Shown here in pieces: positions 40,107 through 51,623 of a DNA stretch of 64,000 bases (position 1 is the first letter of the stretch; every line of letters starts with the position of its first letter). The notes beneath the pieces are model-generated. The model was not told the DNA's origin. It saw only the letters and a list, made by a program, of their open reading frames with translations, and made no database searches. A program made the position numbers and the translations under genes. This stretch comes from Paenacidovorax monticola (GTDB taxonomy: Bacteria; Pseudomonadota; Gammaproteobacteria; Burkholderiales; Burkholderiaceae_C). The stretch is from assembly GCF_014489595.1 (NCBI RefSeq), contig NZ_CP060790.1, positions 4,216,001 to 4,280,000 of the forward strand, read 5' to 3'.

Positions 40107-40976
40107 GTGAGAGTCCTCAATCTGGAACAGCTCCGCACCCTGGTGGCCGTGGCCGAGGCTGGCAGCCTCACGGCGGCCGCGCCGCAGGTGTTTCTCTCGC
40201 AGTCGGCCGTGAGCGAGCAGCTGCGCAAGCTCGAGGAGCAGGTGGGGCAGACGCTGCTGCTGCGCTCCAAGGCCGGCGCGGCGCCCACCGCGGCGGGCGA
40301 GCAGCTCCTGGCCTACGCGCGGCGCATGCTCGCGCTGGGCGAGCAGGCCTGCCTTGACCTGCAGGGCGTGGCGCTCGAAGGCACGCTGCGCCTGGGCGTG
40401 ACCGACTACTTCCGGCCCGCCGAGCTTGCGGGGCTGCTGGCGCGCATGCAGTCGCAGTATCCGGGCGTGCGCCTGCAGGTCGCAGTGCACAAGAGCAGCG
40501 CGATCGAGGCGGGCTATGCGCGCGGCGAGTTCGACGTGGGGCTGAGCATGCGCTTGCCTTCCGCCGCAGCGCCCGAGCGCGGCCGGGAGCGGGGCCAGGT
40601 GCTGCGGCGCGAGCCCCTGCGCTGGATGGCGGCCGCCCACTGGCAGCGCGAAGCCGGCACGCCGCTGCGGCTGCTTGCGCTGCCGCAGAGCTGTTCGCTG
40701 CACCAGTTCACCGTGGCGCTGCTGCAGCGGCGCCGCATTCCGTTCAGCGTGGCGCTCATGGCCTCGGGCGTGGCGGGGCTGCAGTCGGCCCTTGCGGCCG
40801 GACTGGGCGTGGCCTGCCTGAACGAATCGGCCCTGTGCGCGGGCGTGCAGGCACTGTCCCCCGGCGCAGGGCTGCCCGCGCTGCCCCAGGCGCGCTTCGT
40901 GGTGCTGCCGCCGCGCGAGGGGGAGTCGGACTTCGTGCGGCGCGCGCGCGAACGGCTCGCCGAAGGCTTTGCCTGA
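40107..40976 (+). CDS. LysR-type transcriptional regulator
   Basis: 289 residues from GTG 40107. The helix-turn-helix region LEQLRTLVAVAEAGSLTAAA and SQSAVSEQLRKLEEQVG is standard for LysR regulators, followed by a substrate-binding-like effector domain. It is divergent from the tautomerase gene, the usual arrangement for a regulator and its target. Confidence 0.92.
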   Translation: MRVLNLEQLRTLVAVAEAGSLTAAAPQVFLSQSAVSEQLRKLEEQVGQTLLLRSKAGAAPTAAGEQLLAYARRMLALGEQACLDLQGVALEGTLRLGVTDYFRPAELAGLLARMQSQYPGVRLQVAVHKSSAIEAGYARGEFDVGLSMRLPSAAAPERGRERGQVLRREPLRWMAAAHWQREAGTPLRLLALPQSCSLHQFTVALLQRRRIPFSVALMASGVAGLQSALAAGLGVACLNESALCAGVQALSPGAGLPALPQARFVVLPPREGESDFVRRARERLAEGFA

Positions 40977-40982
40977 GCGGTA

Positions 40983-42386
40983 TCAGGCCGATGGCGGCTC
41001 GGGCCAGGGGCGTTGGGGACTGCGCAGCTGCTCGAAGGCATGGGCCACGCGCAGCACGCCGAGGTCGTCGAAGCGCGCCCCCGCGATCTGCAGGCCGATG
41101 GGCAGGCCGCTCGCCGTGTAGCCGCAGTTGACCGAGGCGGCGGGCTGCTCCGACATGTTGAACGGCACCGTGAAGCCGATGTGCTCCAGCGGCCGCAGCG
41201 GGTCATTGGTGGGCGAGGGCAGCTCGGCCGCGAAGGCCGGCATGGGCGCCACGGGCGAGAGCACGTAGTCGAACCCGGCGCAGGCCCGCACGGTGGCCAC
41301 GCGCACGGCGTGGAACTGCTGGCTCGCGTGGAAGACCTCCACGCCGCCCATGTCCGCAGCGCTTTCGGCCCAGGCGCGGATGTAGGGCAGCACGCGCGCG
41401 CGGCGCGCCTCCGGCAGGGCCTGCAGGTCCACATAGGAGCGCATGCGCCAGAAGTGGTCCATGCCGTCGAGCATGGCAGGGGTCATGAAGGGCGCCAGGG
41501 GCTCCACGATGGCGCCCGCCTGCTCGAACCAGCGTGCGGCCTGCAGGGTGGCCGCGCGCACTTCGGGCTCCACGGGCAGGCCGCAGCCCGCGTCGAGTTG
41601 CAAGCCGATCTTCAAGCCGCGCAGGTGCTCGGGCGGGGCGTCGAAACGGTCCCAGGCGATGTCCTGCGCCGGCAGGCTCATGCTGTCGCGCGCGTCGGGG
41701 GCGCTGAGGACCTGCATCATGAGCGCCGCATCGGCCACGGTGCGCGTCATGGGGCCCGCGGCGCGGCCCTGGTAGGGCGGATCGATGGGAATGCGCCCCA
41801 GGCTGGGCTTGAGGCTGAAGATACCGCACCAGCTCGCGGGCAGGCGCAGCGAGCCGCCGATGTCGGTGCCCACGTGCAGCGGCCCGTAGCCCGCGGCGGC
41901 AGCGGCGCCGCCACCCGCGCTCGATCCGCCAGGACCCTTGCCCAGGTCCCAGGGGTTGCGCGCGAGCGGATGGAAGGACGACAGCCCCGAGGACAGCATG
42001 CCGTAGTCGGGCATGGTGGTCTTGGCGATGAACACGGCCCCGGCCTCGCGCAGGCGCGCGGCGGGCGGCGCATCGGCCGGGGCGGGCGCGAGCGTGCTGG
42101 CGGCCGTGCCCAGCGGCAGCGGGTCTCCGCGCGTGGCGATGTTCTCCTTGATCGTCGCTGGCACGCCGTCCAGCAGGCCCATAGGCCGGCCCGCACGCCA
42201 GCGCGCCTCGCTTGCGCGGGCCTGGTCCAGCGCTTCCTCGGGGCGCAGCAGGTAGGTGGCGCACAGCTGCGGCTCCCAGCGTGCGATGTGGTCCAGCACG
42301 GCCTGCGTGACCTCGACGGGCGAGAGGTCGCGTGTGCGGTAGGCGGCCAGCAGGGCGTGGGCGGGCAGGTCGTGGAGTGCGGTCAT
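40983..42386 (-). CDS. Amidase
   Basis: 467 residues. Amidase-signature motifs: the catalytic Lys in PATIKENIAT, KGPGGSSAGGGAAAAA with cis-Ser, and GTDIGGSLRLPASWCG with the nucleophilic Ser. The family hydrolyses amides to acids and ammonia. Its ATG overlaps the stop of the upstream peptide-binding protein (ATGA), so it is the last gene of the ABC importer operon and may act on the imported compound. Confidence 0.92.
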   Translation of the reverse strand: MTALHDLPAHALLAAYRTRDLSPVEVTQAVLDHIARWEPQLCATYLLRPEEALDQARASEARWRAGRPMGLLDGVPATIKENIATRGDPLPLGTAASTLAPAPADAPPAARLREAGAVFIAKTTMPDYGMLSSGLSSFHPLARNPWDLGKGPGGSSAGGGAAAAAGYGPLHVGTDIGGSLRLPASWCGIFSLKPSLGRIPIDPPYQGRAAGPMTRTVADAALMMQVLSAPDARDSMSLPAQDIAWDRFDAPPEHLRGLKIGLQLDAGCGLPVEPEVRAATLQAARWFEQAGAIVEPLAPFMTPAMLDGMDHFWRMRSYVDLQALPEARRARVLPYIRAWAESAADMGGVEVFHASQQFHAVRVATVRACAGFDYVLSPVAPMPAFAAELPSPTNDPLRPLEHIGFTVPFNMSEQPAASVNCGYTASGLPIGLQIAGARFDDLGVLRVAHAFEQLRSPQRPWPEPPSA

Positions 42387-43873
42387 GCCCACGACAGTGC
42401 GGAAAGGTCGTTCGCGAAAACGGGCATGTCCTTCCACAGCCCGCGCAGGTTCTTGGCGGCCACGGTGACCCATTGCGCCTGGTACAGGAAGGCGTGCACC
42501 GAGTCCTCGGCGAGCAGGCGCTGCGCGTCGCCCAGCAGGCGCGCGCGGTCCGCGGGGCGCGCTGCGTTCTGGATCTTCTCGAACAGCGCGTTGAACTGCG
42601 GCGACTGGTAGCCCCAGTAGTAGTCGGGCTTGGTGAAGTTGCCGAGGTCGAAGGGCTCCACGTGCGAGATCAGCGTGAGGTCGTAGTTCTTGCTGCCGTA
42701 GGTGCCGCTGAGCCACTGTGCCCATTCCACGTTCTGCAGCTTGGCCACGATGCCCACCTTGGCGAGCTGGGCCGCGATGACCTCGCCGCCCTGGCGTGCA
42801 TAGGGCGTGGGCGGCAGCGTCATCGTGAGTTCGAGCGGCGTCTTCACGCCGGCCTCGGCCAGCAGCTTCCTGGCCTTCTCGACGTCGTAGGGGTTGATGC
42901 CCGTGGTGTCCACGTAGCCAAAGGCGCCGGGCACGTAGTGGCTGCCGATGGGCACGCCCAGGCCGTCGGCGGCGCCCTGGATCACGGCCTTGCGGTCGAT
43001 CGCGGCCGCGATGGCGCGGCGCACGCGCACGTCGCTGAGCGGCTTGCGCTGGTTGTTGATGGCCAGGATGGTCTTGGCGCGCGAGCCGCTCACGACCACC
43101 TGGAAGCGCGGATTGGCCTTGAACTGCTCCAGGCTGCGCGGCGTGACGCGGGCGAACGCGTCCACGTCGCCCGCGAGCAGCGCGGCCACCTGGGCGGCCG
43201 GATCGGGGATGAAGCGGAACGTGGCGCGGCGGATGCGCACCGCTGCGGGGTTGCGGTAGCCGTCCCAGCGGCCCAGCGTGACCGAGGCGCCCTTGGACCA
43301 GGCGTCGAGCTTGTACGGGCCCGTGCCCACGGGCTTGGTGGCGTTGGTGTCGGCGCTCTTGGGCTCCACGATGATGGCCGTGGCCTGGCCCAGCACGAAG
43401 AGGAAGTCGGGATCGATGTCCTTGTTGATGACCACCACCGTGTGCTCGTCCACCACCTGGGTGCTGAGGCTGGCGAATGCACGCCGGTCCTTGTTGGTGC
43501 TCTTGTCCCCACCCGCGCGTGCGAACGAGAACTGCACGGCGGCCGCGTTGAACGGCTCGCCGTTCTGGAACTTCACGCCGCGGCGCAGCCGGAAGGTGTA
43601 GGTCCTGAGGTCGGGCGAGACCTCCCAGCTTTCGGCCAGCAGCGGCGAGACGCTGCCGTCGGCGTTGATCTTGGTGAGCGTCTCGAAGATGTTGTAGAGC
43701 ACCACCTCGCCGATCGAGGAGGCGGCGCCCGCCGTCGGGTCCAGCCCTGGCGGCTCCAGCGTCATGCCCAGGGTCACGGTGTCCTTCTTGCTTTGCGCCC
43801 AGGCGCCCAGGGGCAGCGTGCCCGCGGCGGCGGCCAGCGCGCTGCCGGCCAGGACGGATCGACGGTTCAACAT
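42383..43873 (-). CDS. Peptide-type ABC transporter substrate-binding protein
   Basis: 496 residues from ATG 43873. The signal peptide MLNRRSVLAGSA contains a twin-Arg and ends AWA. The mature SBP_bac_5 domain shows LTMTLEPPGLDPTAG-like opening, ETLTKIN, YTFRLRRGVKFQNGEPF and a GTGPYKL motif. It is a periplasmic receptor of the dipeptide/nickel/opine class. An upstream ATG at 43918 would put the twin-Arg too far in. Order on the minus strand: permease B, permease C, ATPase, this receptor, amidase. Confidence 0.92.
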   Translation of the reverse strand: MLNRRSVLAGSALAAAAGTLPLGAWAQSKKDTVTLGMTLEPPGLDPTAGAASSIGEVVLYNIFETLTKINADGSVSPLLAESWEVSPDLRTYTFRLRRGVKFQNGEPFNAAAVQFSFARAGGDKSTNKDRRAFASLSTQVVDEHTVVVINKDIDPDFLFVLGQATAIIVEPKSADTNATKPVGTGPYKLDAWSKGASVTLGRWDGYRNPAAVRIRRATFRFIPDPAAQVAALLAGDVDAFARVTPRSLEQFKANPRFQVVVSGSRAKTILAINNQRKPLSDVRVRRAIAAAIDRKAVIQGAADGLGVPIGSHYVPGAFGYVDTTGINPYDVEKARKLLAEAGVKTPLELTMTLPPTPYARQGGEVIAAQLAKVGIVAKLQNVEWAQWLSGTYGSKNYDLTLISHVEPFDLGNFTKPDYYWGYQSPQFNALFEKIQNAARPADRARLLGDAQRLLAEDSVHAFLYQAQWVTVAAKNLRGLWKDMPVFANDLSALSWA

Positions 43874-43927
43874 AGTTCGCTTGTCTCCACAAAGAGGCCC
43901 GCGCGGTGCACGGGGCATGGCTGCTTT

Positions 43928-45738
<1,811 letters not shown>

Positions 45739-45753
45739 GGGCGTGGATGGGTG

Positions 45754-46590
45754 TCAGCGCCGGCGTGCGAGCCGGGGGTCGAGCAGATCGCGCAGGCCAT
45801 CGCCCAGCAGGTTCAGGCCCAGCACGGCCAGCGCGATCGCGGCGCCGGGCCACACGGCGAGCAGCGGCGCCTGGAACATCAGCGTCTGTGCCTCGCTGAG
45901 CATGCGGCCCCACGAGGGCTGCGGCGGCTGCGTGCCCAGGCCCAGGTAGGAGAGGGCGGCCTCGGCCAGGATGGCGATGGCGAACTGGATCGTGGCCTGC
46001 ACGATGAGCACCGACAGGATGTTGGGCAGCACATGCTCCCAGGTGATCTGCCAGCGGTTCTTGCCGCAGGCGCGCGCGGCCAGCACGTATTCGCGCGTCC
46101 ACACGGCATTGGCCGAGGCCCGCGTGACGCGCGCGAAGGTGGGGATGTTGAAGATGCCGATGGCGATGATGGCGTTGACGATCCCCGCGCCGAACACCGC
46201 CGTGAGCATGATGGCCGAGAGGATGGCGGGAAAGGCGAACGTGAAGTCCGCCAGGCGCATCACCAGCTCCTCGACCCAGCCGCGCCGCGCGGCGGCGAGC
46301 AGACCCAGCGCCGTGCCCACCGTGAGCCCGATGCCCACGGCGATCACGCCCACGAGGATGGAGCTGCGCGCGCCCACGAGCAGCAGCGAGGCCACGTCGC
46401 GCCCGTAGGCATCGGTGCCGAGCCAGTGGCGCATGCCGGGGGGCAGCAGCTTGGCTTCGAGGTCCATGTCGTAGGGCGAGCCGGGCGTCCACAGATAGGA
46501 CAGGGCTGCTGCGGCGAGCAGCGTCAGAGAGAGCAGCGCGCCGAGCAGAAAAGCGGGGTGGCGCCGGGCCTGGCGCAGGAACTCAGACAT
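45754..46590 (-). CDS. Peptide-type ABC permease, DppC-like
   Basis: 278 residues. One N-terminal helix precedes an extracytoplasmic segment with HWLGTDAYGRDVASLLLVGAR, the DppC hallmark, then five helices. The EAA loop is EYVLAARACGKNRWQITWEHVLPN. It overlaps the upstream permease gene by eight bases. Confidence 0.94.
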   Translation of the reverse strand: MSEFLRQARRHPAFLLGALLSLTLLAAAALSYLWTPGSPYDMDLEAKLLPPGMRHWLGTDAYGRDVASLLLVGARSSILVGVIAVGIGLTVGTALGLLAAARRGWVEELVMRLADFTFAFPAILSAIMLTAVFGAGIVNAIIAIGIFNIPTFARVTRASANAVWTREYVLAARACGKNRWQITWEHVLPNILSVLIVQATIQFAIAILAEAALSYLGLGTQPPQPSWGRMLSEAQTLMFQAPLLAVWPGAAIALAVLGLNLLGDGLRDLLDPRLARRR

Positions 46591-47543
46591 CGCTGGGCTG
46601 TACGCGAGGGTCGATCACTGCATACAGCAAGTCGACAATGAAGTTCACGGCCACCACCATGGCGGCCAGCAGCATGACGCAGTTGCGCACCACGATGAGG
46701 TCGCGGTTGGCGATGGACTGGAAGATCAGCCGGCCCAGGCCCGGCAGGTAGAACACGTTCTCGATCACGATGGTGCCCGTGAGCAGGTTGGCGAACTGCA
46801 GGCCCATCACCGTGACGACGGGGATCAGTGCGTTGCGCAGCACATGGCCCCAGAGCGTGGCGCGGCGCGACAAGCCCTTGGCGCGGGCGGTGCGCACGAA
46901 GTCCTCGCGCAGCACTTCGAGCACGGCCGAGCGCGTGATGCGCGCCAGGATGGCGGCCTGCACGACGGCGAGCGACAGCGCCGGCAGCAGCAGCGCGTGC
47001 AGCGCGGGCCACAGGCCACCGCCCGCGTCCTCGCTCCAGCCCGGGAAGCCGCCGGCCGAGAACCACTGCAGCTTCACCGAGAACAGCAGGATCAGCAGGA
47101 TGGCGAACCAGAAATTGGGGATGGCGATGCCGATCTGGGCCAGGCCCATCACGCTCACGTCGCCGAGCCGGTTGTGGCGCGAGGCCGCGTACACGCCGGC
47201 GCTGAGGGCCAGCACCGTGGCGAGCGCCATGGCGAGCAGGGCCAGGGGCACGGTGAGCGCGAGCCGTTCGAGCACGAGGTCGAGCACCGGCGTGCTGTAG
47301 GCATAGCTCTCGCCCAGGTCGCCCGTGAGCAGTCCGCCCACCCAGTGCAGGTAGCGCTGCCAGGCTGGCTGGTCCAGCCCCAGCTTGGTGGCCAGCGCGG
47401 CGACGGCCTCGGGCGCGGCATCGGGCCAGCAGCGTCTGCGCCGCGTTACCGGGCAGGATCTCGAGCACCAGGAACACCACGGCGGACGCCCCGACCAGCG
47501 TGGCGACGAGGGTGGCGAACCGTTTGAGCAGAAATAGGCGCAT
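46583..47543 (-). CDS. Peptide-type ABC permease, DppB-like, frame disrupted
   Basis: The start MRLFLLKRFATLV at 47543 and the body from AALATKLGLDQPAWQRYLHWV onward are in different frames. Near 47420-47428 the coding strand reads CTGGCCCGATGCC; adding two G (CTGGGCCCGGATGCC) restores LLGPDAAPEAV, the usual family sequence, for a 320-residue protein. Removing one base is the alternative repair. The EAA loop is EDFVRTARAKGLSRR and the C-terminus IDPRVQP is typical. First gene of the importer operon. Confidence 0.9.
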
Positions 47544-47666
47544 GGAGCGGGCAGGGCGGTACGGTGGCATCGCGCCGCGATGCGTGGCGGCCACAGCATA
47601 CCGGCAAAACCACTCTGGCGCCGATGGCGCCCGCGCGGCCGCCAGGGGCGCAACGGGCGCGCGCGG

Positions 47667-48016
<350 letters not shown>

Positions 48017-48055
48017 GCGGCGCATGCCGGTGCGGCCGGCATGGCCTGGAGGCCT

Positions 48056-49321
48056 TTATTTTTTCAGTGCCAGGCCCTGGCTGGCGCCCAGCGGGGTGTG
48101 CAATTGCGATGGCACCCATTGCCCGGTGTTGTCGTCGCGGCCCTGCAGCAGGTAGCGCGCGCCGGGCTTGCCGTGGTCCTGCACGGCCTGCGCCGAGAAC
48201 CGGCCGATGGCCGTCTTGGGATCGCGCAGGCGGTTGACGATCAGCACCTTCTGCGTCTCGGCAAAGTCGGCCATCATGTTCTGGTCGCCTTCGCTGTCGC
48301 CGGCCACGAAGGCCGGGCCGTAGCCGTAGCGCGTGACCAGGAAGCGCTGGATGTTCTTGGTCTTGCCCGGCCCCTGGGTCTGGTCGTAGCCGTGGCGGTA
48401 GTCCGGCAGGATGCGGCCCTGCGCGTCGCGCTCCAGTTCCATGGCCAGTACCCGCTCGGCCGGGTTGTTGTAGCCGAACTCGGGGTTCGACGAGATCTCG
48501 CGGATCACGTCCACGAAGGAAGCCGAGCACACCCACACATCCCAGCCCGCGTTGCGAAAGCGGGCGTACAGCGCCTGCATTTCCGGCTGCAGCCGCAGGC
48601 CGTTCTTCCAGCTCACCGACACCACGCCCGCGCGGCCCGGCAGCTCGGCGGGCGAAGTCCATTTCACCTTCCCGATGGGCTGGCCCAGTTGCCAGCGCAC
48701 GGTCTTCACGGTCAGCGCGCGCACCTGGGCCTCGGTCATGCCGGCGAACAGGTAGGTCACCCAGGGGTAGGCGGTGTCGTGGTCGAAGGTGTCGCCGATG
48801 GCTTCGTACAGGTAGCGCACCTTGGTGATGAAGGCGGCGTAGTGCGGGCTTTTCTTCACGGCCTCCAGCGGCTGGCTGCCTTTCAGTCCGGCGTAGTTCT
48901 CGTATAGCCAGGCGTAGCTGGCCACGATGTCGGGCGCAATGGCGTCGATGTTCACCGGCTGGCCGGCGGCGTTGCGGTGGGCCGGCAGGAAGGGCGTCGT
49001 GGGGATGTTGCGGCGGATGGCGGTTTCCAGCTGCGCCGGCGTGGCGCCGAAGACCAGGTTTTCCAGCTGGTAGATCAGCGCGGCCTCCTCTATGTCCAGG
49101 AAGACGCTGGTGTTGTCCCAGTCGAACACGGCATAGGGCGGCTTGGCGGCGTTGTAGCCGGGTCTGCCCTTGCCCTGGCTGGCGATGAGCGCCTCGATCT
49201 GTTCGCGGTTGAAGGTGTCCCAATGGCCGGGCAGCGGACCCGCTATGGAGGGCATGCCGGCACAGCCGGCGGCGGCCAGGGCCGCGGGGAGGGTGCTCAG
49301 AAGAAAGAGGCGTCTTTGCAT
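48056..49321 (-). CDS. Lipoprotein HAD-family phosphatase
   Basis: 421 residues. A lipobox AAGC with Cys20 anchors it. The HAD nucleophile motif is DWDNT (residues about 67-71), and the acidic motif 4 is AGDSEGDQNMM. The layout resembles periplasmic phosphorylcholine phosphatases (PchP-like, whose motif is DMDNT), so it may dephosphorylate phosphocholine or phosphoethanolamine. It lies 60 bases downstream of eutC on the same strand, which would make ethanolamine release followed by deamination a sensible sequence of steps. This functional link is inference. Confidence 0.78.
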   Translation of the reverse strand: MQRRLFLLSTLPAALAAAGCAGMPSIAGPLPGHWDTFNREQIEALIASQGKGRPGYNAAKPPYAVFDWDNTSVFLDIEEAALIYQLENLVFGATPAQLETAIRRNIPTTPFLPAHRNAAGQPVNIDAIAPDIVASYAWLYENYAGLKGSQPLEAVKKSPHYAAFITKVRYLYEAIGDTFDHDTAYPWVTYLFAGMTEAQVRALTVKTVRWQLGQPIGKVKWTSPAELPGRAGVVSVSWKNGLRLQPEMQALYARFRNAGWDVWVCSASFVDVIREISSNPEFGYNNPAERVLAMELERDAQGRILPDYRHGYDQTQGPGKTKNIQRFLVTRYGYGPAFVAGDSEGDQNMMADFAETQKVLIVNRLRDPKTAIGRFSAQAVQDHGKPGARYLLQGRDDNTGQWVPSQLHTPLGASQGLALKK

Positions 49322-49381
49322 GGTGTCTTGCCTGGTGGGAGTGGAACAAACGGAGGGAGAACAGTGGAGGGGCCGGAGGGA

Positions 49382-50197
49382 TCAGCCGCGCGCCAGCGGA
49401 GGAGGCTGCGGGCTGCCTTCCAGCACCGCCAGATCGCTTTCGTCCTTGAGCGCCACGCCGGTCAGGCCGCGGCGCAGCGCCTCGCGCAGCAGCCAGGCCA
49501 GCTTGAAGGCGGCAGCGTCGTAGCCCAGGCCCTGGGGGCGCACGTTGGAGATGCAGTTGCGCTCGGCATCGTTGCGGCCGCGGCGCGGATCGTGCGTGAG
49601 GTAGATGCCCAGGCTGTCGGGCGAGGACAGACCGGGGCGCTCGCCGATGAGCATGGCCACCGCGCGCGCGCCCAGCGCCTCGCCCACCTCGTCGGCCAGC
49701 GCCACGCGGGCCTGGGTGGCGATGACCACCGGCGCCAGCCGCAGCCCGGCCGGCAGGTGCGGGCGCAGCGCGGCCAGCAGCGGGGCGGCATGCCGCTCGA
49801 CCGCCAGCGAGGACAGGCCGTCGCCCACCACCAGGCACAGGTCGCAGCCGCCCGCGGAGTCGGCATGCAGCGCCCGGGCATCGGTCTCATCGAGCTGCCG
49901 TCCCAGGTCGGGCCGGCGCAGGTAGGTGGCACGGTCGGGCGCGCGGCTCTTCACCAGGCGGGTGCGCCAGCCGTCGGCGTGCAGTGCATCGGCGAGCGCG
50001 GGCGCGTCCAGCGCGGACTGGATGGCGTCGCGGGCCATGGCGTGGGCCCAGCCGAAGCGCAGCGTCTCTTCCGTGGGCAGACCATTGCCGGCGCGGCCCA
50101 GCGCCAGGCGGGCAGGGGTGGCCGCGCGCCAGGCCTGCCAGGCATTGGGGGTGACGATGCCGTCGCCATGGCCGTCGGTGTCGTGCGGGCCGCTCAT
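49382..50197 (-). CDS. eutC: Ethanolamine ammonia-lyase small subunit
   Basis: 271 residues. Family blocks: ARLALGRAGNGLPTEETLRFGWAHAMARDAI near the start, DLCLVVGDGLSSLAVE, and a Cys-containing ISNVRPQGLGYDAAAFKLAWLLREAL. With EutB it forms the adenosylcobalamin-dependent enzyme that splits ethanolamine into acetaldehyde and ammonia. It overlaps eutB by four bases (ATGA). Confidence 0.95.
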   Translation of the reverse strand: MSGPHDTDGHGDGIVTPNAWQAWRAATPARLALGRAGNGLPTEETLRFGWAHAMARDAIQSALDAPALADALHADGWRTRLVKSRAPDRATYLRRPDLGRQLDETDARALHADSAGGCDLCLVVGDGLSSLAVERHAAPLLAALRPHLPAGLRLAPVVIATQARVALADEVGEALGARAVAMLIGERPGLSSPDSLGIYLTHDPRRGRNDAERNCISNVRPQGLGYDAAAFKLAWLLREALRRGLTGVALKDESDLAVLEGSPQPPPLARG

Positions 50198-51594
50198 GCC
50201 GGTGCTCCCAGGGCGTGCAGCCGGCCCATGCCTTCGAGCAGGCCGGCGCCGGGCCGCGGCAGCAGCCGGCCCCCATCGTCGGTGATGCGCATGCGCTGCA
50301 GCCAGGCCTCGAACTCGGGGGCGCGCCGCAGCCCCAGGGTCTCGCGCAGGAAGAGGGCGTCGTGGAAGGAGGTGCTCTGGTAGCCGAGCATCACGTCGTC
50401 CGCCCCGGGCACGCCGATCAGGAAGGTGAGGCCGGCGGTGGCCAGCAGCACCAGCAGGGTGTCCATGTCGTCCTGGTCGGCCTCGGCGTGGTTGGTGTAG
50501 CAGATGTCGCAGCCTATGGGCAGGCCGAGCAGCTTGCCGCAGAAGTGGTCTTCCAGCCCGGCGCGGATGATCTGTTTGCCGTCATACAGGTATTCGGGCC
50601 CGATGAAGCCCACCACCGTGTTCACCAGCAGCGGCCGGTAGCGCCGCGCCAGGGCATAGGCGCGGGCTTCGCAGGTCTGCTGGTCCACGCCGAAGTGGGC
50701 GTTGGCCGACAGCGCGCTGCCCTGGCCGGTCTCGAAATACATGACGTTGTCGCCCAGGGTGCCGCGCCCCTGCGCGCGGGCTGCGGCGCAGGCCTCGTCC
50801 AGCAGCTCGGGGGTGACGCCGAAGGAGCGGTTGGCCTTTTCGGTGCCCGCGATGGACTGGAACACCAGGTCCACCGGCAGCCCGCGCTCCATCAGCTGCA
50901 AGGTGTTGGTCACATGGGTGAGCACGCAGCTCTGGGTGGGAATCTCGAAGCGCTGTATGACCTCGTCCAGCAGGTGCTGCAGGCGGCCCAGCGCCTGCAG
51001 GTTGTCGGACACCGGGTTGATGCCGATCACCGCATCGCCCGCGCCGTACAGCAGGCCGTCCAGCGTGGACGCGGCCACGCCGCGCAGGTCGTCGGTGGGG
51101 TGGTTGGGCTGCAGGCGCACGGCCAGGTGACCTGGCAGGCCGATGGTGTTGCGAAAGCGCGCCACCACGTGGCACTTGCGGGCCACCGCGATCAGGTCCT
51201 GGTTGCGCATCAGCTTGGAGACGGCGGCCACCATCTCCGGCGTCAACCCGGGGGCCAGGGCCGTGAGCGCCTCGGTGGTGGCCGCGTCGCTGAGCAGCCA
51301 GTTGCGGAAGTCGCCGACCGTCAGGTGCGCGACGGGTGCGAAGGCCGCGGCATCGTGCGTGTCGATGATGAGGCGGGTGATGTTGTCGCTCTCATAGGGA
51401 ATCAGCGCCTCGGTCAGGAACTGCCTGAGCGGTGTGTCGGCCAGCACATGGCGGGCCGCCATGCGCTGCTGCGCCGTGGCCGCGCCGATGCCGGCTAGGT
51501 AGTCGCCCGAGCGGGTGGGGCTGGCGCAGGCCATCACCTGGCGCAGGTCGTCGAAGGCGAAGACCTGTCCGGCTATCGTCGTGCGGTAGCGCAT
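50194..51594 (-). CDS. eutB: Ethanolamine ammonia-lyase large subunit
   Basis: 466 residues. Family blocks: NPVSDNLQALGRLQHLLDEVI, PTQSCVLTHVTNTLQLMERG, YFETGQGSALSANAHFG, and GLPIGCDICYTNHAEADQDDMD. It holds the catalytic barrel and most of the cobalamin site. No eutA reactivase, carboxysome-type shell or acetaldehyde dehydrogenase genes are adjacent, so this is a minimal cytosolic pathway. The start is ATG 51594, 29 bases behind the permease gene. Confidence 0.96.
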   Translation of the reverse strand: MRYRTTIAGQVFAFDDLRQVMACASPTRSGDYLAGIGAATAQQRMAARHVLADTPLRQFLTEALIPYESDNITRLIIDTHDAAAFAPVAHLTVGDFRNWLLSDAATTEALTALAPGLTPEMVAAVSKLMRNQDLIAVARKCHVVARFRNTIGLPGHLAVRLQPNHPTDDLRGVAASTLDGLLYGAGDAVIGINPVSDNLQALGRLQHLLDEVIQRFEIPTQSCVLTHVTNTLQLMERGLPVDLVFQSIAGTEKANRSFGVTPELLDEACAAARAQGRGTLGDNVMYFETGQGSALSANAHFGVDQQTCEARAYALARRYRPLLVNTVVGFIGPEYLYDGKQIIRAGLEDHFCGKLLGLPIGCDICYTNHAEADQDDMDTLLVLLATAGLTFLIGVPGADDVMLGYQSTSFHDALFLRETLGLRRAPEFEAWLQRMRITDDGGRLLPRPGAGLLEGMGRLHALGAPA

Positions 51595-51623
51595 GGGCGT
51601 TTCTCCTGGTCTGGCGGCTGCGG